A DNA stretch of 52,833 nt, taken from the NCBI GenBank assembly GCA_028066245.1, contig JALCBR010000021.1:1-52833 (forward strand). Direction: 5' to 3'. The stretch is from Pirellulales bacterium (GTDB lineage: Bacteria > Planctomycetota > Planctomycetia > Pirellulales > S012-138). The notes beneath the pieces were generated by a model, which saw only the letters and a program-made list of their open reading frames with translations, made no database searches and was not told the DNA's origin. The translations under genes were made by a program, and so were the position numbers. This document shows, in pieces, positions 16,359 to 25,701 of the stretch. The stretch's first letter is position 1. Each line of letters starts with the position of its first letter.

Positions 16359-17678
16359 TCAGGTGCGTTGGTCCGAGGCGGCTTCATCACTACCGCTCTT
16401 CTGCTTCGCCAGGGTGACCGCTTTTCGGTACCCTCGTCGTGTCGGTACTAAAGCGTTTGCCATCAGTAGCCCGGCGACAATCGAAACAGCTACCAGTGCC
16501 ATCGAAAACGCCGTGCCGATTCCGTTTTGGATGTCGTGATCCAAGAGAGCAAACAAGCTGACAAAACCCACGCTTCCGGGGACCAAGAGAATCATCCCTG
16601 GTACCTGCATGACCGCGGCAGGACGATCAAGGTAACGAGCGAATAAATTGCTGGCAATTCCCAGCAAGAACGAGCCCGTCCAAGCAGCAGCTTCCGATCC
16701 AAACACCACTCCACCCAGCCGTGCGCCACCATAGGAAATCATGGCCGCCAACAAGATCCACACCAGATCTTTGGCCTGAGCTTGAAACAAAACCACGAAC
16801 GCAAACGAGCAAACGATTGTTGCACCTGCGATCCATTCCCACGGCAGCGGTGAGAGAGCCACTTCGGCAGGCTCTGTCAGCAACCACAGCATCAAGCCTC
16901 GCCCCATCACCACGCCGAAACCCATCGAGATGAAAGTCGTCATCGCGCCTGCCATACGTGCCGTACCGGAGGCCAGGTTTTGTGTGGCCAGCTCATTGAT
17001 GGCGACCGTGATCCCCAGGCCCGGCAGCAGGATGATCAAAGACGAGATCATTGTCACATCAAGAGATAGCGTCGGCGCGACCCAGCCAGCCAGATGAACC
17101 AGGACCGTGGTCAAGAACGCGGCCGCCAGATCAATCAGATGCTGTGTCTGTGATCGGGTTGAGCAGAATTGCACAACTAGCCCCACCATCAGGCTGATCA
17201 AGCCGGAGAATAAGATCTCCATTGCATGACCGCCAAAGAATACAGCAGCCCCACCCCCAATTAGACAAAAGCTGGCCAGTGTTGTGACGGCACCGTAACG
17301 GGGCGGCATCCGTTCGATTGCCTGCAACTGGCTCCACACTTTCGCAGGTGGCAATTCATCGTTTTCAATCTGCGATTGCAACTCGTGCAACTGGGAAAGT
17401 TTGGCCAGGTTGACGCTGCCGGGCGTTACCCGTATCAGAGCTGTATTCCGCTCGAAGCAATCAAAGGAAACGAACAATGATGTGGGTGTAGAGAAGAACT
17501 TGGCCGGAGCGCCCAGGATACGCGAGACATTCTGCATCCGCTCTTCCAGCTCGTGAGCTGGCGTCCCAGACGTGTGCAGCATCCGCGCCAGCTCAATCAC
17601 CAACCGTGAGGACCGTGCACCTTCGGCTTCCTCGGAGTAGTACTTGGGAATGGGCAAGCTGGCCAGCGAAGCATTCAT
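16359..17678 (-). CDS. ThrE-like threonine/serine exporter family protein
   Basis: Inner-membrane protein of 439 residues resembling the ThrE family. An N-terminal soluble and helical domain (DUF1212-like: RLVIELARMLHTSGTPAHELEERM and LFVSFDCFERNTALIRV) is followed by about ten predicted helices, including a second ThrE_2-like repeat. The segment IILLPGLGITVAINELA and the later MILLVPGSVGFVSLFALL are repeated pore-like glycine/proline motifs in the two halves. Corynebacterium ThrE exports threonine and serine by proton antiport; that substrate is only inferred here. The gene is convergent with the M50 protease (38-nt gap), with no clear terminator between. The upstream 190 bases to the divergent cupin gene hold nothing I recognise. 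Confidence 0.8.
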   Translation of the reverse strand: MNASLASLPIPKYYSEEAEGARSSRLVIELARMLHTSGTPAHELEERMQNVSRILGAPAKFFSTPTSLFVSFDCFERNTALIRVTPGSVNLAKLSQLHELQSQIENDELPPAKVWSQLQAIERMPPRYGAVTTLASFCLIGGGAAVFFGGHAMEILFSGLISLMVGLVVQFCSTRSQTQHLIDLAAAFLTTVLVHLAGWVAPTLSLDVTMISSLIILLPGLGITVAINELATQNLASGTARMAGAMTTFISMGFGVVMGRGLMLWLLTEPAEVALSPLPWEWIAGATIVCSFAFVVLFQAQAKDLVWILLAAMISYGGARLGGVVFGSEAAAWTGSFLLGIASNLFARYLDRPAAVMQVPGMILLVPGSVGFVSLFALLDHDIQNGIGTAFSMALVAVSIVAGLLMANALVPTRRGYRKAVTLAKQKSGSDEAASDQRT

Positions 17679-17869
17679 CGACGGAATCTAAATGAAGAGC
17701 TGTGATCAGTGATTGACTGCGCGCACGCTCGGCTGGGACGGCACATATTGAGCAGAGGGAAATATGTAGAAATCCAAGAGCGAACTCTCAGTTGAAGTAT
17801 AGGCTCTAGGCAAATTGACGGAAGGCGTGGATAACGGGACACAGATGGAGCCCTTCTTGACCATGGGGA

Positions 17870-18793
17870 ATGGCCACGTCTGCCAAGCTAGTCGCTACGC
17901 CCGTTCTCTCCTTGTTGGACAGTTTTTCTCGCATGACGATTTCCTGCATTCTGGCCGAGATCACGCCGGCAGAATTTACTCGCGACTACTACTATAAACA
18001 GCCGTTTTCCCAACGTGGAACTGCGACCGGGTTACGTGAGCTTGGCAGTTGGAAAGCTGTCGAAGAGATCCTGGCGGAGGACGATGCCGACTTCTTTCTT
18101 GCCCGACAAGGGGCTCGCTGGGAAGGAAAAAGACAGCCAGATTACAGCCAGGTTCGCAGGTTACACGACGAGGGCTATACGCTGGTCATTCGCCACGCGG
18201 AACACCAGCACGCAGGACTGCGAGAACTCGCCACCGGCTTTGAAGCAGACTTTCGCGCGCCCGTCAACGTTCACGTTTATTGCACGCCGGCGGAGAGTTT
18301 TGGCTTTGCCTGGCACTACGATGCTGAAGAAGTGTTCTTCATTCAGACGGAAGGGACCAAGGAGTATTCGCTGCGGAAAAACACTGTCAACCCTTGGCCG
18401 TTGGAAGAGACGTTGCCTGTGAACATGCGGTACGAGCGCGAGATCATGCCACTGATGCGTTGCCTGTTGGAGCCAGACGATTGGCTGTATCTTCCCGCCG
18501 GCTACTGGCACATGGGCCAGTCCGCCGCGCCGTCCATCACGTTGGCCGTGGGCGTGATGAGTCGCTCTGGGGTTGATGCCTTTGATGTACTGCGGACACA
18601 GCTGCTCGACTCGCTGCTTTGGCGGCAACGCCTGCCCGTCTCCGGCAATGCGGCAGAATGCTCCAGTGAAGAACTGGAAGCCAAGTACCGTGAGCTACTC
18701 CAACAGTTGGCCGATGACGTAAGCAAGCAGCTAACATCGGTCGAGTTTGCACGAACGTTGATGGAATTCGAAGTTCCTTCTCCCCGCAGCTGA
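17870..18793 (+). CDS. Cupin_4/JmjC-type Fe(II)/2-oxoglutarate oxygenase-like protein
   Basis: Soluble protein of about 307 residues. The central segment FAWHYDAEEVFFIQTEGTKE and the later LYLPAGYWHMGQS give the HxD...H iron-binding triad of cupin_4 proteins, the group that includes the ribosomal oxygenase RoxA/YcfD. Length is shorter than RoxA (about 370), and the C-terminal winged-helix region is reduced. Two starts are possible: ATG at 17870 with a GGGGA-like site just upstream (used here), or ATG at 17933. Likely an Fe(II)-dependent hydroxylase of a protein or small molecule; the substrate is not inferable. It is convergent with the DUF58 gene, 42 nt apart. Confidence 0.75.
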   Translation: MATSAKLVATPVLSLLDSFSRMTISCILAEITPAEFTRDYYYKQPFSQRGTATGLRELGSWKAVEEILAEDDADFFLARQGARWEGKRQPDYSQVRRLHDEGYTLVIRHAEHQHAGLRELATGFEADFRAPVNVHVYCTPAESFGFAWHYDAEEVFFIQTEGTKEYSLRKNTVNPWPLEETLPVNMRYEREIMPLMRCLLEPDDWLYLPAGYWHMGQSAAPSITLAVGVMSRSGVDAFDVLRTQLLDSLLWRQRLPVSGNAAECSSEELEAKYRELLQQLADDVSKQLTSVEFARTLMEFEVPSPRS

Positions 18794-18835
18794 GGAGTCC
18801 AGGCTCGGTATCTCCCCCGATCGACGCCGTCCCGT

Positions 18836-19732
18836 CTACAACCGATGCCGGCGGCTGATCAGATACTCCGTCAGCGCTTTATCGAACTGCATGCTTGTGT
18901 CCAGCGGCACGTAGTCGATCCGACTTTGTAGGCATTCCAGCCGGTACTTCTCGCGGAACTCCTCGATCCCCTTGATGTAATCCGCCTTGAAGCTACTGGC
19001 GTCGACTTGCAGTTTGTCGTGCGACTCCGGCTCCTCGAACTCAACCATGCCGGAAAAGGGGAACTTGACTTCGGCCTCATCGAGGATGTGGAACAGGATC
19101 ACGTCATGTCCGCGATGCCGGAGTTGCCGCATCGCGCGGATGATCGGTTCTGGATCGGCCAGCAAATCAGAAAAGACCATCAACAAGCTGCGTTGCCGCA
19201 GCATGGCCGCGGTTTGCGTCAAGCATTTTGCGATCTCGGTCTTGCCCGTCGGCGTCAGGTTCGCCAGCAAACTGAGCAGGATGCCTAGTTGTGTCCGCTT
19301 GGAGCGCGGCGGCAAGCTGTGCCGGATTTTCTCATCAAAGGCAATCAACCCGCAGGGATCTTGCTGGTTGATCATCAAATAGCACAGCGCCGCGCCAAGG
19401 CAGATGCTGTATTCAAACTTAGAGAGTTCCTGGCGGTACGTGTATGCCATGGACTCGCTTAAGTCCATCATCAGGTAACCGGTGATGTTGGTCTCGGATT
19501 CGTACTTCTTGATGTAGTACTTGTCTGTCTTGGCGTACACCAGCCAATCCAGATCTTTGAGGTCATCCCCCGGGGTATACTTGCGATGCTCCGAGAACTC
19601 CACGGAGAAGCCGTGAAAGGGGCTGGCGTGCAAACCATGCAGAAAGCCCCGGACAATGAACTGAGCCCGCAGATCAAGCCGCTTGATCTGGCGAATGACT
19701 TCCGGCTTGAGATATTGTTCGGCGGTTGGCAC
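18836..19732 (-). CDS. DUF58 domain-containing protein
   Basis: Soluble protein of 298 residues in the DUF58 family, which has a von Willebrand A-like fold. The signature FSEHRKYTPGDDLKDLDW is clear, and MDLSESMAY is the degenerate MIDAS-like DxSxS segment. Such proteins usually sit beside MoxR ATPases and membrane vWA proteins; none is adjacent here. It lies 137 nt downstream of the PqqD/M50/HlyD gene on the same strand and may be the distal gene of that cluster. Function within the family is poorly defined; a chaperone or assembly role with MoxR ATPases is the usual proposal. Confidence 0.85.
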   Translation of the reverse strand: MPTAEQYLKPEVIRQIKRLDLRAQFIVRGFLHGLHASPFHGFSVEFSEHRKYTPGDDLKDLDWLVYAKTDKYYIKKYESETNITGYLMMDLSESMAYTYRQELSKFEYSICLGAALCYLMINQQDPCGLIAFDEKIRHSLPPRSKRTQLGILLSLLANLTPTGKTEIAKCLTQTAAMLRQRSLLMVFSDLLADPEPIIRAMRQLRHRGHDVILFHILDEAEVKFPFSGMVEFEEPESHDKLQVDASSFKADYIKGIEEFREKYRLECLQSRIDYVPLDTSMQFDKALTEYLISRRHRL

Positions 19733-19869
19733 GAGTTGCTAGTTTCAGGTTGCGTGGCCGAGGGGGTTTGCTGTTTCGAGTGGTCACCTCATTGCAATTC
19801 TAGTCGATGCGAGCGTCCGACAGTGGGGGATTTCGGCCAGTGCGGGGATCATCTGTCATCGGATCGCCA

Positions 19870-22104
19870 CTACCTCAACCGGAACGTTTGGGCCAGATAT
19901 CGCCCAACGCGATCAGCAAAGGTTTGCTTCCCAACTTCAATCTTTGCCTGCCCGACGAGCCCTGGTCGCAGTTCGCCGTGCGGATCGTTAATCAGCACGG
20001 TCGCCTGATAGATGACACTCTGTGGTCTTTCCCGTCCATCGTCCTCGGTCATGGTCGGTAGCGGTCCGCCATTCTTGTTGGACAACGCCGGGGGCACGTG
20101 CGAAAGCTCCTTCAAGGCAACGCTTTCGATCACACCTGTTACTTTTCGACGAGTGTCCTGGTCCAATAGAATGGTGACCTCTTGCCCTGTGTTGATGAAT
20201 TCGATCTCGCCTTGATCGATGACGAGCATAGCCTTGGCTTGGCCGGATTCACCCGCAATCTGGCAGAACATCTCGCCCGCGTCCAGGCGGCAACCGAGAT
20301 TGCTCCTATCCAACAATGAGCCAGTCCAGGTTGTGAGTTCGATCTCGGACCGGCCGGGCTTGGGGCGGGCCGGCGGAGGCAACACAACGCCACCCCGCGG
20401 AGCGCGGATTGTCAGCAGCGTCCGTTCTTCGATCTTGAGTTCCAGTTGCTCATTGATGCCATCCAGTGCTTCCTGAATGGCCGGTATGGCAGCACCGGCT
20501 TGTTGGTCGCGCAACCGTGTGCGACGAAGCGTGACCAGTTGAGCTTCAAGTGAATCTCGCCGCTGGCGGAGCAATTCAATCTCGTAAGCCAGGTCGATAT
20601 TCTCCAATTGCGCGACGACTGTGCCCGCTTGAACGGTTTGCCCAGGGGTGACAGCAACCTCCGTCAATTGGCCGGCAAAGTCCGCATAGACCGATTCCGT
20701 CTGAACGGGGCGAATCTCCAAAGCGCAGATGACCTGATGCGGCAACGGAGCTTTGAAGGCAATCACCGCTAGTCCAGCAAACACCAGCCCAGTAATCGTC
20801 AATCGAAACATGTTCACTTGGTTGCTCCTTACGACCTGGAACGCAAAGCTCGCGCCACGCACCAGGGGAATGGCCAGCATGCCAGCGCCTGCGATCAGGG
20901 CCAGCGTTTGTCCGATGATCTTCAAGCCGAAGGGGTGAAACGCGCTTGTGAGGAACCACAAAATCGCAAACACGATCACAAAGCGGTACGCAAACGCGGC
21001 AACCGCATACGAGATAAACAGAGCAAGGCCACGCGTCGGCAAAAAGGGATCTCGCGGTAACAGAACGCCTAAGCTCAACCAGGCCAGCAGGCGTTTGAAC
21101 ACGGCCGTTGATTTCTGTCGCAGATTGGGGATCTCCACCAAGTCTGCCAGAATGTAATAGCCGTCATATCGCAGCAGTGGATTGGCGTTAAATAGGATCG
21201 TGCTGACGGAGCAAACAAACATCAATGACAACGCAAGGTGATTCAACAAACCTGGCTCACTGAACCACCACACAAATGTGCAGAGGGCCGCCAACGTGAC
21301 TTCCACGTACATGCCCGCGGCACCAATCGCGGCTCTCTTCCACTTGCTCGGCAGCATCCAAGAGTCTGTCACATCGCAGTATAAGCAGGGCGTCATCACT
21401 AGGAACATCACGCCCATCTCATGACACTCGCCGCCGTATCGCTTGCAACTCAGACCGTGCCCTAATTCATGGAGCGCTTTGGCGAATCCCAGCGCCACCG
21501 CCAGCCACAACGCGTTGCTGATGGCAAAGAACTCTTCGAAGGCAGGTAGCCGCGCCTGAAACGTCTCGAACTGAACCAGCACCAGCCCGGCAGCAGCAAG
21601 GCCCAACAGCAGGTTGAACATCACCGCCAACGGCGAGAAAAGCCAGCTCGTCCACGGCAAAAGGGCGTCGAGGATCCTCGTGGGATCAAACCCCGGAAGC
21701 TTGACGGCCAGCACATTGAACATGGATGCAGTCCGCTGACGGCGTTTCCGTTCTGCCTGCATGCGGAGCAGATGTTTGCCCAGACCAGGCCCATCAGAGA
21801 GCAGCAGTCCCATGCCAAACAGAGACGCGACGAATCGCCACAGTTCCGTGATCTGTAGATCAATTCCGGGAAAGCGGCGAGCCATCTCCACGTGAATTTC
21901 ATTTAAGCTACGGCGACCATCAATCAATTCCCAGATGGCGTATTCTTCCGCCTGCAAGCGAAAGTAACGTAACGAAAGCGGGTCTTTGAGAACCCAATGG
22001 TCTTGGCCTTGGAATGTATGCCGGCTGGCCACAAGATCCGCCCGAGACCGCAGCCGCAAGGGCTGTTCGGGCGGAATCGGAAGTTGCCTGGTGGCTAGCG
22101 ACAT
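19870..22104 (-). CDS. PqqD-like / M50 metalloprotease / HlyD-like adaptor fusion
   Basis: A 744-residue membrane protein from ATG at 22104 (a TTG at 22113 is less likely). Residues about 25-95 resemble PqqD (HWVLKDPLSLRYFRLQAEEY and a following WELIDG motif), a peptide-binding fold. About 120-430 is a multi-helix M50 peptidase with HELGH at 212-216 and NPLLRYDGYYILADL near 305-318 supplying the third zinc ligand. About 440-740 is an HlyD-like barrel-sandwich and hairpin (FAGQLTEVAVTPGQTVQAGT). The family includes proteins annotated as putative peptide zinc metalloproteases. It is the third gene of a same-strand cluster with GAF-HlyD and HlyD genes. All zinc ligands are present. Substrate unknown; peptide processing coupled to export is the natural guess. 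Confidence 0.85.
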   Translation of the reverse strand: MSLATRQLPIPPEQPLRLRSRADLVASRHTFQGQDHWVLKDPLSLRYFRLQAEEYAIWELIDGRRSLNEIHVEMARRFPGIDLQITELWRFVASLFGMGLLLSDGPGLGKHLLRMQAERKRRQRTASMFNVLAVKLPGFDPTRILDALLPWTSWLFSPLAVMFNLLLGLAAAGLVLVQFETFQARLPAFEEFFAISNALWLAVALGFAKALHELGHGLSCKRYGGECHEMGVMFLVMTPCLYCDVTDSWMLPSKWKRAAIGAAGMYVEVTLAALCTFVWWFSEPGLLNHLALSLMFVCSVSTILFNANPLLRYDGYYILADLVEIPNLRQKSTAVFKRLLAWLSLGVLLPRDPFLPTRGLALFISYAVAAFAYRFVIVFAILWFLTSAFHPFGLKIIGQTLALIAGAGMLAIPLVRGASFAFQVVRSNQVNMFRLTITGLVFAGLAVIAFKAPLPHQVICALEIRPVQTESVYADFAGQLTEVAVTPGQTVQAGTVVAQLENIDLAYEIELLRQRRDSLEAQLVTLRRTRLRDQQAGAAIPAIQEALDGINEQLELKIEERTLLTIRAPRGGVVLPPPARPKPGRSEIELTTWTGSLLDRSNLGCRLDAGEMFCQIAGESGQAKAMLVIDQGEIEFINTGQEVTILLDQDTRRKVTGVIESVALKELSHVPPALSNKNGGPLPTMTEDDGRERPQSVIYQATVLINDPHGELRPGLVGQAKIEVGKQTFADRVGRYLAQTFRLR

Positions 22105-22194
22105 CGTGAACAACCTGATAACGAGGCGAGAGCAGATTCAAGGATGCAATTGCAAAGCAGCAGAGGCAAAGGAACGGCATACCCTAGTTTTCAC

Positions 22195-23238
22195 TCACTG
22201 CCGGAAGGGATTTCGAATCTGCCCGGTTTGTACTTGAGCATCACGTGATTGAAGGTGTGGAACCTGATCAACGCGAGCTTGGTTCACACCCCCATCCAGG
22301 GAGCGTGTCGCACCAGCTTCTGGTGGCTCAGCAACTCGTGCGGACGTTGCCGTTGCTGAAACATCAATCTCCAGGTCGGCATCTGCTCCGGGTCGTAAGA
22401 GCCACTGCCCGTTTTCCATGCGATTATCGACCTCAGCCCACACGCGATACTCACCGGCATAAATCTGCGGATGGACATGCGTGATCTTTCCGTGAAACTC
22501 GGCCGTACGGCCACGCTCCAAGTGTGCAATCACGCGGACCGGCTTCCCGGCGACTTCGCTCGCGCCCAACTCCGCAGACCGGAGGAGTGTCTCAACGCGA
22601 AGGCGATCCATTGGCGCAATCCTCATCACGGGATCGCCAGGTTGCACCCATTCACCAGGATGGCGATAGACCTCCACAACCATGCCGTCAGACATTGCAC
22701 TGATCATGTGCCGTGCAGTCTCGGCTTCCGATGTGTTGACTTCTTGCTGTTTGGCTTCCAACGAGAATCCGAGGATCCGCTGGTCCGTCATAGCCTGCTC
22801 CACGGCCAAGTTGGCACGGCGGAGCGAAAGTTGTAGGCGGCGGATTTCCAGCTCGGGCACAACGCCTGCTCGCTGTTTGTTTGCAGAGACAGCCTGTTCA
22901 TATTCCGTTTCCGCGACGGCGGCTGCGGCTTTGGCGAAGCGAATATTGACGTCGTTCTCAGCTTTTTCTTTGGCTTCGTTGAAGATGGCTGTCGCTACGG
23001 CTTGCGACATCCTGGCCTTGGAGTCATCAACTTGCGCCAGGCGACCGCCGTTGGTGACCAGCGTCCCTTCAATGACATCAAGTTGGTTGATCACGCCGGC
23101 GGTTTGTGCTGGAACATCAGTTTCGCGCAGCCACGAGATCAAGCAGTCTTGGGTGCGATAGACATGAGGACTTTGGCTCTCTGGCCCAGGCCCTGAGATT
23201 CCCGTGAGCAACGTCAGCAGGATCAGCGATGTATTCAC
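22195..23238 (-). CDS. HlyD-family periplasmic adaptor protein
   Basis: Membrane-fusion/adaptor protein, 347 residues from GTG at 23238. This start is chosen because GGAG lies six bases upstream (23245-23248), and because it gives a clean signal-peptide-like N-terminus (NTSLILLTLLTGISGPG). The TTG at 23286 would add 16 residues with no such feature. A lipoyl-like half (AGVINQLDVIEGTLVTNGG) opens the protein, followed by a long alpha-helical hairpin (about 90-190, Ala/Glu/Gln-rich) and then the second half (MSDGMVVEVYRHPGEWVQPG) and a beta-barrel (YAGEYRVWAEVDNRMENGQWLL). It lies between the GAF-HlyD gene (48 nt) and the M50 fusion (90 nt). No ABC or RND partner is adjacent. Confidence 0.85.
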   Translation of the reverse strand: MNTSLILLTLLTGISGPGPESQSPHVYRTQDCLISWLRETDVPAQTAGVINQLDVIEGTLVTNGGRLAQVDDSKARMSQAVATAIFNEAKEKAENDVNIRFAKAAAAVAETEYEQAVSANKQRAGVVPELEIRRLQLSLRRANLAVEQAMTDQRILGFSLEAKQQEVNTSEAETARHMISAMSDGMVVEVYRHPGEWVQPGDPVMRIAPMDRLRVETLLRSAELGASEVAGKPVRVIAHLERGRTAEFHGKITHVHPQIYAGEYRVWAEVDNRMENGQWLLRPGADADLEIDVSATATSARVAEPPEAGATRSLDGGVNQARVDQVPHLQSRDAQVQTGQIRNPFRQ

Positions 23239-23244
23239 GGCACT

Positions 23245-23248
23245 CTCC
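23245..23248 (-). promoter_or_regulatory. Ribosome binding site that decides the HlyD start
   Basis: GGAG on the minus strand, six bases before the GTG at 23238. It is one of the few clear Shine-Dalgarno sequences in this cluster and points to the internal GTG and not the upstream TTG as the start. Confidence 0.55.
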
Positions 23249-23286
23249 AACACACGCGGAACTTGAAGGCTTGCGTGCCTGCTCAA

Positions 23287-25380
23287 TCAAAATCGGAACA
23301 GGATGCTGCGCTGAGCGAACTCAACCACATCGCGGAACAAGACGTACCCTAGCGATCGCTCACCGCAGTGAAACTTGGCGACAACGCTTGCGCCGGGGTG
23401 TAACTGTTCTAGCTCGTTATGGTCCGCGGCAACTTTGATCAACACAGAATTGCCCTCTGCGCCGGCGATCTCTGCCCGGCGGTGAATTTCCTTGATCGCA
23501 CCCCGGTAGGTCACTCTCGGCTCCGTCGCCAGGATGAACTCGACAACAACCTCACCGTCAGACTGCCGTTGCGCTTCCAGCAAATGCCCAAGTCGTGCCT
23601 CGGGTAACTGCAATTCCAGTTCCCAGGAACCCGATTGGTCGGCAACGGTCAGTAGCTTTTGTCCTTCGCGAACAGGTCGATGGACCAGCAGTTCTTCCAC
23701 ATCCCAGGTGACCACTTCACCAGTGATGGGACTGAGGACTTGGTTTTGAGCTAACTTTCGGTCCAGAATGTTCAGTTGCCTCTCCAAACTCTCCTTTGTG
23801 CGGCGAAGTTGTTCAGCCTCGCCGGTGAGCTGGTCGCGTTGCGAAGCGTGCAATCGTGCGGAATTCAACAAGGCATCCCGTACTGCGGATTGACGTTCAA
23901 CCGTTGCGGCCAACTCGCCTTGCTTAGCCGCCAACTCAACTTCCAAGTCAACATTGACCAGTTCTGCGAGCAATTCTCCGCCACTAACCTGCTGGCCGTG
24001 TTGGACAAAAATCTGCTGCACCACACCGTTTGCGCTTGCAAACACATTGCGACGAATGGTCGGTTCCAGCGTGCCTCGCGCTTCCAAGGTGAACTCAGCG
24101 GGGATCAAAGCCATCGCTGCGGAGATCCCGCCAACGACCAGCAGGAATGTGAGCCAGCGAGGAAGGATCCGTGTGCGTGCTCCCTCAACTGATCCCGCCT
24201 TGCCGCGACGCCAGGGCAAGAGAACAGCGTTCTCATGCCCAATGGCGTTCGACAAAGCTCGTCCGCCGTGCTCTCGCACCACGGACATCCTCGCGTCCAA
24301 TCGCTCCCAGTGCTTCAAAGATTTCCCATACTCGACAATGGCAACTCCAATCGGTTTTGTCGGCGGACTTGCTTGCTTGACTCGCTTCTTTCCGTTCTTG
24401 ACTGGAGATCGCGAACCGGAATCCTTTGCCTTGCCGTCCAGGGGAACAACAGCCAGTCCGGCCAGCGTCGCGTTCTCCGCGAATGACTGCAACTCGTTCC
24501 GCGCCCGTGACGAAGAGATTTGTTCATCTTGATCTTTGCTGTAGGCAATGACCTGCCCCGTCATCGGAACCCGCTCTGCCAGGCGCCGCAGCATGCCCAC
24601 GGCTTCGCTCCGCGGATTGAAGCTGTCCGCGCCGCTGATTGCTGCCACCGCGAAACGTTTTCCCTGGCGAACCAATACCGTGACACGGTCAGCGTCGGCG
24701 AACCGCCGCGCTTCATTGGCAACGCGTGCGGACGTCTCTTTGACGGAAAGGCTGCCGTAGACGGCCGCGATAAACTCAGCGCTTTGCCGTGTAGCTTGCT
24801 GGTCATTCTCGAGCGAGGCCAGGCGCCGGCATTGCTCGTAGTCGGCAGCAATCGCGGCGGCGCGTTCACAATAACGAAGATTACCCTGCCGCGTGGCTCG
24901 CGGAGCGCCACAACGCTGTTGAATTTCCAGGACGCCTAGGGGACCGTGCCGACCAGAAATAGGAGCCAGGATGACGAGCCAAGACTGCAGGTCCGACGTA
25001 CGAAAGTTGCCGGAGTGGTCATCGTCGCCAACTTCATCGTTCACATCGATGATGACTGCTTCGTTTCGGTCCAACACCTGCTCAACGCGCTGACGTCGTT
25101 GATCTTCACGGATGTTTGCACGTTGCTCCACCGCGAGTTTGTCCGACAAGAGTTCGTCACGTAGCCGGTGGGCAACCTTCGCGCCTTGCTGACGATCGGC
25201 CGTCCAGACGGCACCGTCCAGCGCTGCTAGCGAAGAAACGACGCACCGCAGCAAGTCAGCGTAGAAACGCGGAGAAGATGTCTCTCTCCGCGCGAGCTGA
25301 GCCAGCTGAGCAAGTCCACCTTCGATCCGCTTTCGCGTCTGATCCAGCAGATGTGAAGGTATCGCGGGAGCTTCGATCAT
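23287..25380 (-). CDS. GAF-domain protein fused to an HlyD-like adaptor
   Basis: A 697-residue protein from ATG at 25380. The N-terminal 390 residues look like two GAF-type sensor domains: about 30-190 with SWLVILAPISGRHGPLGVLE, and about 195-380 with VTVLVRQGKRFAVAAISGAD. A basic linker (SRSPVKNGKKRVKQASPP) interrupts the second GAF. One membrane helix (WLTFLLVVGGISAAMALIP) follows near 410. The remainder is an HlyD-like adaptor: lipoyl half (FASANGVVQQIFVQHGQQV), coiled-coil hairpin, second half (ITGEVVTWDVEELLVHRPV) and barrel. A cytoplasmic sensor on an export adaptor is an unusual architecture. It is the first gene of the HlyD/M50 cluster. Confidence 0.82.
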   Translation of the reverse strand: MIEAPAIPSHLLDQTRKRIEGGLAQLAQLARRETSSPRFYADLLRCVVSSLAALDGAVWTADRQQGAKVAHRLRDELLSDKLAVEQRANIREDQRRQRVEQVLDRNEAVIIDVNDEVGDDDHSGNFRTSDLQSWLVILAPISGRHGPLGVLEIQQRCGAPRATRQGNLRYCERAAAIAADYEQCRRLASLENDQQATRQSAEFIAAVYGSLSVKETSARVANEARRFADADRVTVLVRQGKRFAVAAISGADSFNPRSEAVGMLRRLAERVPMTGQVIAYSKDQDEQISSSRARNELQSFAENATLAGLAVVPLDGKAKDSGSRSPVKNGKKRVKQASPPTKPIGVAIVEYGKSLKHWERLDARMSVVREHGGRALSNAIGHENAVLLPWRRGKAGSVEGARTRILPRWLTFLLVVGGISAAMALIPAEFTLEARGTLEPTIRRNVFASANGVVQQIFVQHGQQVSGGELLAELVNVDLEVELAAKQGELAATVERQSAVRDALLNSARLHASQRDQLTGEAEQLRRTKESLERQLNILDRKLAQNQVLSPITGEVVTWDVEELLVHRPVREGQKLLTVADQSGSWELELQLPEARLGHLLEAQRQSDGEVVVEFILATEPRVTYRGAIKEIHRRAEIAGAEGNSVLIKVAADHNELEQLHPGASVVAKFHCGERSLGYVLFRDVVEFAQRSILFRF

Positions 25381-25701
25381 GAATTCGCCAGGTGCTGGCA
25401 AGTTCCCCCCCGGGAACGGTTGCGAACCTGACCCACAACCGTGGTGACTTTATCGGTCGCGGGGAGATTGCGATTGAGTCGAAGCGCCAGAAACCTCGGC
25501 TTGCAGCATGCGTGACAAGAATTGCCAACAGCGGGCTGTCGCTGCCACTGATGTCCTGGGTGGCATCGCTAGCGATCTTCTCTAAACTAGCTGCCTATTG
25601 ATTTATCAACGGGCAGCATAGGTCGCTTGCACCGTTTGCCGAGATTGGACCGCCCCTCACGGCGTTCGCTGCGCCGCCTTCCTCACTTCACCGCTGTTCC
25701 G
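25381..25701. other. Divergent intergenic region with a C7 tract in an inverted repeat
   Basis: About 320 bases between the divergent GAF-HlyD and MBL-fold genes. At 25402-25417 the arms GTTCCC and GGGAAC flank CCCC, forming an inverted repeat that contains seven consecutive C, placed 22 bases before the GAF-HlyD ATG. No gene is supported in the rest. Promoters for both genes should lie here, but I could not assign them. Confidence 0.45.
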
